Shown here: positions 51,528 through 59,806 of the stretch, piece after piece | Layout of the letters: each line of letters begins with the position of its first letter | Position numbering within the stretch: the stretch's first letter is position 1 | Assembly (NCBI GenBank): GCA_910580225.1 | Contig: CAJTXE010000016.1 | Location: forward strand, 20,762 to 84,761 | Direction: 5' to 3' | Origin: an uncultured Acetatifactor sp. | GTDB lineage: Bacteria; Bacillota; Clostridia; Lachnospirales; Lachnospiraceae | DNA: 64,000 nucleotides | The notes under the pieces: model-generated | The model's database searches: none | Told to the model about the DNA's origin: nothing | What the model saw: only the letters and a program-made list of their open reading frames with translations | Made by a program: the position numbers and the translations under genes

Positions 51528-52556
51528 TTAATTTCCAATCAGGAAACCATAGCGCAGTGGGTCTTCTTCGTCCAGCAGCCATTGGTTAAAGCCGGTAATG
51601 TAAGCACTGCCGGTTATTTTGGGAATAATAGCCGGTATTTCGTCTACCATAATTTCTTCCATTGCCATACCTCTGAACAGAGAACCGGTAATACTTTCAT
51701 AAATAAATTCCTGTCCCAGGGATAAATTTCCTTTCCGATACAAAGCTGCTACCTTTGCGCTGGTTCCGGTACCGCAGGGAGAACGATCTGTCTGGGCATC
51801 TCCGAAGATAACGACGTTTTTCGCATCAGCTTTTGGATTGGTGGGCGGACCATAAATTTCTACCAGGTCAACGGAAGTAATGTTTAGATAAGGGTGATGT
51901 ACCTCTATGGACTGGTTGATTTTTTCACGAAGGCGCATCCCCAGATCTGTCAGGGATTCCAGGTTTTCCTCACAAATGGTCAGCCCTGTTTTTGCTGAAT
52001 CTACCAGGGCAAAAAAACTTCCGCCAAAGGATATATCAAAAGGAATGACTCCGTATCCCTCCAGTTCTAATTCCAGATTCTCTTTATACAGAAAAGAGGG
52101 GACATTTAAGATACTGACTTCTTCGGCCTTGCCGTTTTTCACTTTTACTCTGGCTCGAATCATACCAGCCGGTGCATCCAGTACTACATCTGTGTATGGT
52201 TCTCTTATATTCACAAAACCGGCTTCGATTGCCACAGTTGCACAGCCGATACTTCCATGACCGCACATATTCAGATATCCGCCACTGTCCATAAAGATAA
52301 CGCCCAAATCGGCTTCGGCATGTACGGGAGCAGTCAACAATGCCCCGAACATATCTCGATGTCCCCGGGGTTCCAACATCAGAGATTTTCGATAATGGTC
52401 GAAATTTTTTTCCAGATATTCTTTTCGTTCCATCATGGTATCTCCGGGCAGCTCGGGGAAGCCTTCATAGATGATTCTGGTCGGTTCTCCCATTGTATGA
52501 GAATCTATGGCTTTAAAAATATGATCTTTAGGGAGAAGATTGGGTTTCAGTTCCAT
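51528..52556 (-). CDS. prdF: proline racemase (PrdF-like)
   Basis: A 342-residue enzyme starting at the ATG behind AAGAAGGA; the longer frame from 52658 lacks a site. The two catalytic Cys residues are present: Cys98 in NMCGHGSIG and Cys261 in SPCGTGTSAK. DISFGGSFFA and the ending GSAYITGFN-DEEDPL-YGF closely match PrdF of clostridial proline reductase loci as I know it. It interconverts L- and D-proline without cofactor, supplying D-proline to the reductase encoded divergently. The related 4-hydroxyproline 2-epimerases usually differ at the second Cys neighbourhood, so racemase is preferred. Confidence 0.9.
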   Translation of the reverse strand: MELKPNLLPKDHIFKAIDSHTMGEPTRIIYEGFPELPGDTMMERKEYLEKNFDHYRKSLMLEPRGHRDMFGALLTAPVHAEADLGVIFMDSGGYLNMCGHGSIGCATVAIEAGFVNIREPYTDVVLDAPAGMIRARVKVKNGKAEEVSILNVPSFLYKENLELELEGYGVIPFDISFGGSFFALVDSAKTGLTICEENLESLTDLGMRLREKINQSIEVHHPYLNITSVDLVEIYGPPTNPKADAKNVVIFGDAQTDRSPCGTGTSAKVAALYRKGNLSLGQEFIYESITGSLFRGMAMEEIMVDEIPAIIPKITGSAYITGFNQWLLDEEDPLRYGFLIGN

Positions 52557-52661
52557 AGATGGTCCTTCTTTCTTCAGAGAATTTTCCACTGGATTTCTGT
52601 CATTTATTATAGATTCATGGTGGCTATAAGTAAAATTAAATTTTATAATTAATATCATGCA

Positions 52662-52679
52662 GAAATTTCATGAATTTTC
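52662..52679. promoter_or_regulatory. palindrome in the prdF/LysR divergent region, candidate regulator site
   Basis: GAAATTTCATGAATTTTC is an imperfect palindrome with a perfect TTCATGAA core, in the 250-bp gap (52557-52807) between prdF and the LysR gene. LysR-type regulators usually bind such sites between divergent genes. The rest of the gap is AT-rich without other clear structure. Confidence 0.4.
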
Positions 52680-52807
52680 CTGTATGTCTTCCTGGTCTTT
52701 TGATATAAAACAAACCAAATCTGATTGCGGCTGTCTATGCTATATGATATATTTAAATCAGGTATTTACAGGTGAAGTTAATATCCTGGTATTGTGGGAG
52801 AGAGAAG

Positions 52808-53686
52808 ATGGATATCAAAAAGTTTCAGTTATTTGCCGATGTTGCGGAGACCAGAAATTTTACAAAGAGCGGGGAAAGAATGGGGTATACACAATCCGGT
52901 GTCAGTCATATATTGAAGTCTCTTGAGAATGAAATGGGATTTTCGCTGTTTGTACGAAACAAACAGGGAGTCAGATTGACAAAAAATGCGGAGGTTATAC
53001 TTCCTTTGGTTCGATCTCTGCTTTCTCGATATGAAATATTAGAACAGACCGTAAATGATTTAAATGGTCTGGAAACAGGAAAATTGGTCATTGCTACTTA
53101 TTCTAGTATATCTGTAAACTGGATGCCGCCGATTATCCATCGATTTGAAAAAGTTTATCCGGGAATTGATATTAATCTGATGGAAGGCGGTGCGGACGAT
53201 ATTATCGGATGGTTAAACGATGACATTGCAGATTTTGGTTTCGTGAGCCATCGGAATATGGAATCTATGGAATGGATTTCTCTCTGTGAAGATCCTCTGG
53301 TGGCAGTTCTTCCGAAAGATTATCCGTGTCCGATTTCCGGTGTGTTTCCCATTAAGGAATTTGAAGGAAAAAGTTTTATTATTTCTGCAATGGGAACTGA
53401 TTATGATATTCATCATGCATTGGAGGCTTCCGGTGTAAAACCAAATATGCGTTTTTCTGCAACAGATGATCATACGATTATAGCTATGGTAGCGAATAAG
53501 CTGGGAGTCAGTATTTTGCCCCAGTTGATGCTTTATCATTTTGATGACAATGTTTCCTCTTATTTATTAGAGCCTTATTATTCTCGAGATTTGGGGATTG
53601 CTGTCAAGTCGAAAGCTAATATGTCTCCGGCGGCAATGAAATTTTTAGAAATTACGAAGCAACTTCTTCCGGAATTACATTCATGA
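52808..53686 (+). CDS. LysR-family transcriptional regulator
   Basis: A 292-residue regulator. ATG at 52808 follows GGGAGAGAAG and gives the usual LysR start MDIKKFQLFADVAETRNFTK; a start at 52772 would add 12 unrelated residues. The winged helix (ERMGYTQSGVSHILKSLENE) spans residues 1-60 and the periplasmic-binding-like effector domain about 90-290 (LVIATYSSISVNWMPPII, ADFGFVSHRN, LGVSILPQLML). It sits between prdF and the prd genes, so it most likely controls them with proline or a related compound as effector. The known prd regulator PrdR is a different, sigma-54-dependent type, and no sigma-54 promoter is visible here. Confidence 0.9.
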   Translation: MDIKKFQLFADVAETRNFTKSGERMGYTQSGVSHILKSLENEMGFSLFVRNKQGVRLTKNAEVILPLVRSLLSRYEILEQTVNDLNGLETGKLVIATYSSISVNWMPPIIHRFEKVYPGIDINLMEGGADDIIGWLNDDIADFGFVSHRNMESMEWISLCEDPLVAVLPKDYPCPISGVFPIKEFEGKSFIISAMGTDYDIHHALEASGVKPNMRFSATDDHTIIAMVANKLGVSILPQLMLYHFDDNVSSYLLEPYYSRDLGIAVKSKANMSPAAMKFLEITKQLLPELHS

Positions 53687-53719
53687 CATTTTATCATGGT
53701 ACCTTCTTGAAAATTGCGT

Positions 53720-53748
53720 TTTACAAATTATGTATCTTCCTGTAAAAT
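53720..53748 (+). promoter_or_regulatory. promoter of the prdC-A-x-B operon
   Basis: TTTACA (53720-53725), a 17-nt spacer and TAAAAT (53743-53748), 24 nt before the prdC ATG. This is a sigma-A-type promoter; no -24/-12 GG/GC pair typical of sigma-54 is seen. Confidence 0.65.
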
Positions 53749-53772
53749 AAAATTAGATTAAGGAGGAATCTT

Positions 53773-55068
53773 ATGAAAAGAGTGTATCGTTTTCCTCTGA
53801 AACAGAATATTGGTGAAGCAGCTGTTCCGGTGATTGTTGAAGGAGAAACAATTATCCGAGGGCAGCTTATTGCGTTTAAAGGGGAGAATTCGCTGGGAGC
53901 AAATTTATTTTCCAGTGTGACCGGTGTGGTTTCGGAGGTTGGAGAAAAAGAAATTACGATATTGGCGGAAGAGGAGCAGAGTCAGGATTATTTGCCTTTA
54001 AAATCGGATACGCCCTTGAAGTTGATTGAAGAAGCAGGAATCGTTGGTTTGGGTGGAGCCGGATTTCCTTCCTATGCTAAATTGAGAAAACCTTTTAACA
54101 ATGGTGGAACCATAATTGTAAATGCAGCGGAATGTGAACCTGTTCTTTCGCACAATATTGTTTCGATTGAAAGGGACCCAGGAAAGCTGCTGCGTGGGTT
54201 GGAGATTGTCATGCAGATTACTCATGCTGATAAAGGGGTAATCGCGATCAAGGAGAAGCACCAGGAAGCTATAAAAAAACTGAATCATGCAATGCAGTCA
54301 GAAAAGGTAAGAATTGCTTTTTTACCTGACAGGTATCCTATGGGAGAGGAGAGAGCTGTTATTCGGGAGGTTTTGGGTCAGCTTCTGCCTGTAGATACTT
54401 TACCACTAGAAATAAATGTTATTGTATTAAATGCTGAAACGGTTTGTCGAATACAGGAAGCGGTAGATTTGAAAAAGCCCTTGATTGATAAAGATATAAC
54501 TGTTGCCGGAAAGATTTACGGGAATGTAAATCTGATTCAGGTATTTCAGGATGTGCCTCTGGGGATGTCTGTGAAAGATGTGTTTGAGATGGCTGGCGGT
54601 ATAGCAGAGGAGTATGGAGAACTGATTATGGGGGGGCCGTTTACAGGCAGGCGAACTGATAAGACGGAACCTGTAGTTAAGACAACGGGAGGATTGATTG
54701 CAGCAGAATGCTTTATGAAGTTTCCGGATAAAATTGGTTTGTTGGTATGTGCCTGTGGTGCAGATAGAGAGCGGTTGGAAGAATTGGCATACAGCATGGG
54801 TTCTGAGGTAGTGGATATTGCCTATTGTAAACAGGCAAAAGAAGTAAAAAATACCCGTAAATGTGAGAATCCGGGAAAGTGTCCTGGCCAGGTGCAGAAG
54901 ATTATGGATTTAAAAAAATCAGGTGCAAAGGCAGTGCTGATCAGTAATTGTACAGATTGTTCCAATACTGTTATGGCATGTGCACCCAGAATGGGATTGT
55001 CTGTATATCATTGTACAGATGGTGCTTTGCGTGCTGTAAATTATCCGCTCATTCGGAGTATTCGCTGA
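53773..55068 (+). CDS. prdC: proline reductase-associated electron-transfer protein PrdC, Cys form
   Basis: A 431-residue RnfC-like protein. The RnfC-type N-terminal domain (residues 1-75) is followed by the nucleotide/flavin-binding region EEAGIVGLGGAGFPSYAKL, NAAECEPVLSHNI and a later GGPFTGRRTD. The C-terminal 90 residues are Cys-rich (CACGADRERLEEL, CENPGKCPGQVQK, NCTDCSNTVMACAP). It is thought to pass electrons to the reductase. From memory, clostridial PrdC proteins carry selenocysteine at the CTD-U-TNTV position; here codon TGT encodes Cys396. AGGAGG precedes the ATG. It is the first gene of the operon. Confidence 0.87.
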   Translation: MKRVYRFPLKQNIGEAAVPVIVEGETIIRGQLIAFKGENSLGANLFSSVTGVVSEVGEKEITILAEEEQSQDYLPLKSDTPLKLIEEAGIVGLGGAGFPSYAKLRKPFNNGGTIIVNAAECEPVLSHNIVSIERDPGKLLRGLEIVMQITHADKGVIAIKEKHQEAIKKLNHAMQSEKVRIAFLPDRYPMGEERAVIREVLGQLLPVDTLPLEINVIVLNAETVCRIQEAVDLKKPLIDKDITVAGKIYGNVNLIQVFQDVPLGMSVKDVFEMAGGIAEEYGELIMGGPFTGRRTDKTEPVVKTTGGLIAAECFMKFPDKIGLLVCACGADRERLEELAYSMGSEVVDIAYCKQAKEVKNTRKCENPGKCPGQVQKIMDLKKSGAKAVLISNCTDCSNTVMACAPRMGLSVYHCTDGALRAVNYPLIRSIR

Positions 55069-55115
55069 CCAGGAGATAAAAAAAGAAGAAAAAATATAAG
55101 AAGGAGGGAAATAAC

Positions 55116-56972
55116 ATGTCTATTACATTGGACACATTACAGACTCATTTAAAAGATCCGGCAATTTTCTGCTGCCGCAGGGAAAAGGGATTGGTCATCG
55201 GGGCTTCGGACTTGGAGGATCCTACTTTGTTTGATGATATGGTAGAATCAGGGCTTCTGGAGTTAAGTGAAAATGGTCTGAGAATCGAGCAGGTTTTGGG
55301 TTGTACTTTGCTGCAGGATGTGGAAGCATTGACTCCTATTACACATGAAGTATTGGATAAGGTAAACAGTGTGGAAAGTGAGGACAAAAACTCGCTTTTT
55401 GAAGAGAAAAAATACAAGGAGACTGCAGGAAGGACAGATGATTCAGGAATTGCAGTGAGAGCAGGAGGAAGTGGAATGATTCATATTGAGATAGGAAAAG
55501 CAGAGAAATTGGAAGGATTACGTCTGGATATTCCAATATTTGGCGGATGTGGTGAAAAAGCAGACACTATGTTGGATAAATCTGCTGTCATTGGTCAAAC
55601 AGTATCTTCTGATCTTCATATGGCTAGGGAAACTGCTGAAGAGGTATTTTCCAAACAAAAGAAGGTTATTCGTACTCTTATAAAAAAGCATATTAAAATT
55701 ACGGATGTTGAGTTGGGGACAGAAACTGCTATTCGAAACGGAAAAATTACAATTAATAAAAATATTACGGAAAAGGCTGTTATGGAGGATCCTCTCTGTA
55801 AGAGTATTGAGTTGTCTGTGATTCACCCAGAAGAAAGACATATTTATACGGAAACCATAATGGATGTATGTCCTATTGCCACGAAGTCAGAGGGAGAATT
55901 GGGAGAGGGCATTACAAAAGTTGCAGATGGTGTAGTCTTTATGTTGACAGGAGTGGACGAAGATGGCGTACAGGTTCATGAATTTGGTTCGTCAGAGGGA
56001 TTTCTAGATGAGAAGATGTATTTTGGACATCCGGGATGTGCTGATGAAAATGATATTATTATTCGTTGCCATGTGGTAATAGAGAGATTGTCCGGTATGA
56101 CCAGGCCAGGTCCTTTTGCAGCACATAAGTGTCAGGATTATATTATACAGTCTGTGCGAGATGAGTTAAAGAAATATGAAGGAGAAGTTATAAGGGAAGA
56201 AATTTGTGAGGATGTTCGTCGTCAGGGAAATCCACGCGTAGTACTGGTAAAGGAAATCATGGGACAGGGTGCTATGCATGACAATGTGATTTGTCCTACA
56301 GAACCCTGTGGTATACTTGGCGGACAGAAGAATGTAGACTGCGGAAATGTTCCTGTGATATTGACACCTAATCAGGTACGTGATGGTTCTATTCATGCAT
56401 TGACATGTATAGGACCGGCTACAAAAGAAATGACCCGCCATTATATTCGTGAACCTTTGGTAGAGGGATTAGCAGCTGATATAGAACTTGATCTAGTAGG
56501 AGTTATTTTCGTCGGATCTCCTCAGGTTAATGATGAAAAGTTATGGGTATCAGAGAGATTGGGATCAATGTTGGAATCATTAGATATTGATGGTTGCATT
56601 ATTACGACAGAAGGTTTTGGTAATAATCATATCGACTTTGTACAGCATATTGGACAGGCCGGCAAGAGAGGAATCCCGGTAGTAGGAGTATCCTTCTGTG
56701 CCTATCAGGGACAGCTTGTGGTTGGAAATCAATATGCGGATGCAATGATTGAAGATAACATGGATATGGGTGGTTTCGAAAATAATGTTGCAGGGTGTTC
56801 CTGTGTTACAAAAGAAGTAGCCGCGCGGGCAATACAAATGTTGAAAAATAAAATGGCAGGAGTGGCAATCAAGCCGGCACCAAAAAAATGGAGTAATGAT
56901 GTTATAAATGCAAATAACAGATTGCTGGGTCTTCCGGAAACTAAATTAGTGGATAATGGTACATTGCATTGA
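55116..56972 (+). CDS. prdA: D-proline reductase proprotein PrdA
   Basis: A 618-residue proprotein. In known PrdA the chain is cleaved before an internal Cys, which becomes the pyruvoyl group that binds D-proline. The matching site here is Thr430-Cys431 in HALTCIGPATKEM. The downstream region VGVIFVGSPQVNDEKLWVSERLG and GCIITTEGFGNNHIDF is also conserved. The N-terminal 150 residues are more variable and include a charged linker near 85-115. With PrdB it reduces D-proline to 5-aminovalerate, an electron sink of Stickland fermentation. GGAGGG precedes the ATG. Its stop overlaps the next start by one base. Confidence 0.93.
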   Translation: MSITLDTLQTHLKDPAIFCCRREKGLVIGASDLEDPTLFDDMVESGLLELSENGLRIEQVLGCTLLQDVEALTPITHEVLDKVNSVESEDKNSLFEEKKYKETAGRTDDSGIAVRAGGSGMIHIEIGKAEKLEGLRLDIPIFGGCGEKADTMLDKSAVIGQTVSSDLHMARETAEEVFSKQKKVIRTLIKKHIKITDVELGTETAIRNGKITINKNITEKAVMEDPLCKSIELSVIHPEERHIYTETIMDVCPIATKSEGELGEGITKVADGVVFMLTGVDEDGVQVHEFGSSEGFLDEKMYFGHPGCADENDIIIRCHVVIERLSGMTRPGPFAAHKCQDYIIQSVRDELKKYEGEVIREEICEDVRRQGNPRVVLVKEIMGQGAMHDNVICPTEPCGILGGQKNVDCGNVPVILTPNQVRDGSIHALTCIGPATKEMTRHYIREPLVEGLAADIELDLVGVIFVGSPQVNDEKLWVSERLGSMLESLDIDGCIITTEGFGNNHIDFVQHIGQAGKRGIPVVGVSFCAYQGQLVVGNQYADAMIEDNMDMGGFENNVAGCSCVTKEVAARAIQMLKNKMAGVAIKPAPKKWSNDVINANNRLLGLPETKLVDNGTLH

Positions 56973-57391
56973 TGGATTATATAATTCAGCCGGTATTAAT
57001 GAAGGGACTGATCAATAATGTTTCACATGGAATGGTAATGGTACACTTGCAGGGTAGATTAGGTGTCATTACGATTCCGGAACGACTGGTTAGAGTAAAA
57101 GAGAAGAAGATGATGAAACCAGGAGAGCAAGTGAAATTTTATTTCAGTTATATGCAGGTAGTAGAGAATCCTTATAATTATGACAGCGCGGCTATGGATT
57201 CTGATACAATTATGTATCCGGCTTTCCTTGGAGGAAAATTGATTGAGGTTAATGATACTGCTATAAAAGCAGAAATCATGGGTGGATTAGGTTTTGTATC
57301 AGTACCCAGACGTTGGGTATTTACGGATGTGGCTCTGAAGACAGGACTTTGGGTTGAGTTTTATCTTAGTTTTATGGAGATTGTAAAATAA
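56972..57391 (+). CDS. small PrdA-PrdB-linked protein (CBO2463/CBO2479-domain type)
   Basis: A 139-residue protein starting at an ATG that shares its first base with the prdA stop codon, so translation is coupled. It consists of two similar halves: residues of about 8-65 (GVITIPERLVRVKEKKMMKP, VKFYFSYMQVV) and 80-138 (GFVSVPRRWVFTDVALKTG, VEFYLSFMEIV), each ending in a matching strand. It therefore looks like an internal duplication of a small beta-rich domain. I recall such a protein annotated as CBO2463/CBO2479-domain between prdA and prdB in other clostridia, but the name is from memory. Its function is unknown; an assembly or structural subunit of the reductase is plausible. Confidence 0.65.
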   Translation: MDYIIQPVLMKGLINNVSHGMVMVHLQGRLGVITIPERLVRVKEKKMMKPGEQVKFYFSYMQVVENPYNYDSAAMDSDTIMYPAFLGGKLIEVNDTAIKAEIMGGLGFVSVPRRWVFTDVALKTGLWVEFYLSFMEIVK

Positions 57392-57463
57392 ATTTGAGTA
57401 AGCTTGTGTCAGTGTCGTGTCCACAAGTTTAAGAAGAAAATCGACACAGAAATGAGGATGAAA

Positions 57464-58189
57464 ATGAAATTAACGACAATTGAGGGAATGCAGTCAGAAA
57501 TATTTGTTCCGGTTACACCGAAACCAGTTTTTACAGAGTTAAAAAAGCCATTAAATGAATGCAGAGTTGCTTTTATCACTGCAGGTGGAATTCATAAGAA
57601 GAGTCAGACACCTTTTAATACATCAGGGGATTTCTCTTATCGCACTATTGAGTTTTCTACTCCTTCCAGCGAATTGATGGTGACTCATGGAGGATTTGAT
57701 AATTCAGATATTAATAAGGATGTAAATGCCATGTTTCCTATTGATCGTCTTCATGAATTGGTAGAAGAGGGGTTTATCGGTTCTCTTTCTTACGAAACTT
57801 ATACATTTATGGGGGGAGGAGGAAATGTTGAGAAGTTTAGTGGTGAGACAGGTCCTGAGATTGCGCGTAAGTTAAAGGATCAAGGCGTAGATATTGTGTT
57901 ATGTACGGGAGGATGCGGAACATGTCATCGTTCAGCAACAATTGTTACCAGATGTTGTGAAGAGTTGGGAATGAGTTGCGTTGTAATTGCTGCATTACCT
58001 CCAATTGCTCGTCAGCAAGGAGCTCCAAGGATTACGGCACCTCATGTGCCAATTGGCTCTAATGCGGGAGAACCCAATAATACTGCTATGCAGACAGCTA
58101 TTATAAAAGAGTCTTTGGAATGGGTGCGTGATTGTCCGGCTTATAATCAAATGAAAGTACTGCCATATGAATATCGGCATAATGTTTGA
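57464..58189 (+). CDS. prdB: D-proline reductase subunit PrdB, selenium-free (Cys) form
   Basis: A 241-residue protein. Three in-frame ATGs lie close together; the one at 57464 aligns with known PrdB starts (M-K-L-T then GMQSEIFVPVTP) and has GAGG 7 nt upstream. Conserved blocks include LMVTHGGFDN, DVNAMFPIDRLHEL, FMGGGGN and ETGPEIARKL. The redox motif reads GGCGTCHRS: Cys151 (codon TGC, 57914-57916) stands where PrdB of Clostridium uses selenocysteine (UGTCH), with the partner Cys154 kept. No UGA codon occurs at this site, so no selenocysteine machinery is needed. It is the catalytic partner of PrdA and the last gene of the operon, before a strong terminator. Confidence 0.92.
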   Translation: MKLTTIEGMQSEIFVPVTPKPVFTELKKPLNECRVAFITAGGIHKKSQTPFNTSGDFSYRTIEFSTPSSELMVTHGGFDNSDINKDVNAMFPIDRLHELVEEGFIGSLSYETYTFMGGGGNVEKFSGETGPEIARKLKDQGVDIVLCTGGCGTCHRSATIVTRCCEELGMSCVVIAALPPIARQQGAPRITAPHVPIGSNAGEPNNTAMQTAIIKESLEWVRDCPAYNQMKVLPYEYRHNV

Positions 58190-58256
58190 GTCTTAATTTA
58201 TATTATATTTGTCAGAGTGGTATCAAATTATTTGTGGACTTAGATAATAAATTGAG

Positions 58257-58294
58257 AAAAGAGTTAACTGGAAGGAAATTCGGTTAGCTCTTTT
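58257..58294 (+). terminator. terminator of the prd operon
   Basis: AAAAGAGTTAACTG (58257-58270) pairs along its whole length, with two or three G-U pairs, with CGGTTAGCTCTTTT (58281-58294), 68 bp after the prdB stop. Confidence 0.85.
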
Positions 58295-58522
58295 ATATGC
58301 TGCAATATATCTTTTTCAAATAAGAACAGGAATTTGTTTATATAATATTTGATAAGTGTTTTGTTTTCGGTGAAATTTTTATTTTCTGTAAATATAGTGA
58401 TACTCAATTCTAAGTATAATATGTGTTTTCTAAGTTTTTAAGTAATAAGATAGATAGCCGCATTTGCCTATGTGCAATGTAGGCAAGTAAAGCATACTAT
58501 TAAAATAATTGATCCTATAAAA

Positions 58523-58538
58523 TGTTTCACGTGAAACA
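58523..58538. other. parS: parS site 1
   Basis: TGTTTCACGTGAAACA, a perfect 16-bp palindrome identical to the B. subtilis parS consensus. ParB loads here. It lies in a 740-bp AT-rich gap (58190-58929) between the prd terminator and parA that otherwise shows no gene. Confidence 0.97.
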
Positions 58539-58568
58539 TTTAAGTTTACAGTAGTAAATATTATAAAA

Positions 58569-58584
58569 TGTTTCACGTGAAACA
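58569..58584. other. parS: parS site 2
   Basis: A second perfect TGTTTCACGTGAAACA, 46 bp from the first (start to start), 346 bp upstream of the parA start. Two tandem perfect sites would give a strong ParB loading centre. Confidence 0.97.
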
Positions 58585-58929
58585 TTTTATAACAAATAAA
58601 ATTTTCCATCTTTAATTTGGTATTCGCACACAAGCATACAAAGAATTATAACAATGAAAATAAAAATATTCCAGTTATAGGTAGATATCTTTTTCGATAA
58701 GTGCTATAATAAAAAAGCTATGTGACAGTTCAATCCCTACATTTCTGAACTGTTATGCTGATACATACCATAGAGAAAAATATCCCAGGATATTCAATGT
58801 TTAATAAATATATAAAATGCGTTTAAATATCTGAAAGCTAAGAAAACAGAAAAAATAGATTTGAATTCATTAGACTTGAACGCTTAGCAATTGAACTGTT
58901 ACAAAGCTATACTAAGGAAAGGAGAAACT

Positions 58930-59691
58930 ATGGGAAAAACCATTGCAATTGCAAATCAAAAAGGTGGTGTTGGAAAAACAACAACATCCATCAATTTATC
59001 TTCATCACTTGCTACAAAAGATAAAAAGATTTTGGTAATCGACACAGATCCACAGGGAAATACTACCAGCGGGTTTGGAATAGATAAAAATAATCTTGAA
59101 ACTACTATTTATGAATTGATTTTGGGGGAATGTTCCATTAGTGATTGCATAATAAAGAATGTAATTCATAATATTTCAGTTGTTCCTTCTAATGTAAATC
59201 TTGCTGCCGCAGAAATAGAGTTGATTGGAATAGATAAAAAAGAATACATATTAAAAAATGAAGTAGATTATATAAAAGAAGAGTATGATTTTATCATTAT
59301 TGATTGTCCACCGTCTTTAAATATGCTCACAATCAATGCGATGACCACAGCAGATAGTGTATTGGTTCCGATCCAGTGCGAATATTATGCATTGGAAGGA
59401 TTAAGTCAATTGATTCATACAATTAATCTGGTAAAAGAAAGATTAAATCCTGATTTGGAAATGGAAGGGGCTGTATTCACAATGTATGATGCCCGTACAA
59501 ATCTTTCGATGCAAGTAGTGGAAAATGTGAAACAGAATTTAAATCAAAAAATATATAATACATTGATTCCCAGAAATATTAAATTAGCAGAGGCACCTAG
59601 TCATGGTATGCCTATCAATCTATATGATGCGAAGTCAGCAGGCGCAGAAGCATATATGTTACTGGCAGATGAGATAATCAGTAATATATAA
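58930..59691 (+). CDS. parA: chromosome partitioning ATPase ParA/Soj
   Basis: A 253-residue ParA-type ATPase. The deviant Walker A motif is KGGVGKTT in IANQKGGVGKTTTSINLSS, with DTDPQGN following and the Walker B segment YDFIIIDCPPSL. It drives origin segregation with ParB and affects DnaA activity in Bacillus. ATG at 58930 follows AAAGGAGA; an in-frame Met 39 bp upstream is rejected. Nearby parS sites support a chromosomal role. In many Firmicutes this gene follows rsmG; here it is about 32 kb away on the other side of oriC. Confidence 0.96.
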   Translation: MGKTIAIANQKGGVGKTTTSINLSSSLATKDKKILVIDTDPQGNTTSGFGIDKNNLETTIYELILGECSISDCIIKNVIHNISVVPSNVNLAAAEIELIGIDKKEYILKNEVDYIKEEYDFIIIDCPPSLNMLTINAMTTADSVLVPIQCEYYALEGLSQLIHTINLVKERLNPDLEMEGAVFTMYDARTNLSMQVVENVKQNLNQKIYNTLIPRNIKLAEAPSHGMPINLYDAKSAGAEAYMLLADEIISNI

Positions 59692-59806
59692 AAAACAGCA
59701 GCCTCCTTTCAGTTAGAATAAGTAGAAAGCAGAGAAATAGGACAGTATAAAAATTTGACACTATAATGGAGGCTGACTAGTGCGGCGTGGATAGGGAGGA
59801 AGAGGA

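Noticed and set aside
53687..53772. Sigma-54 promoter upstream of prdC
   Set aside because: No GG-N10-GC pattern is present; a sigma-A promoter with 17-nt spacing fits.
57902..57928. Selenocysteine UGA with SECIS in prdB
   Set aside because: The codon at the expected position is TGC and no in-frame TGA occurs, so a selenoprotein reading is ruled out for this gene.
58430..58633. A 67-codon minus-strand frame over the parS sites
   Set aside because: Its MFHVKH and VSRETF stretches are simply parS palindromes read as codons; there is no ribosome site or family resemblance.
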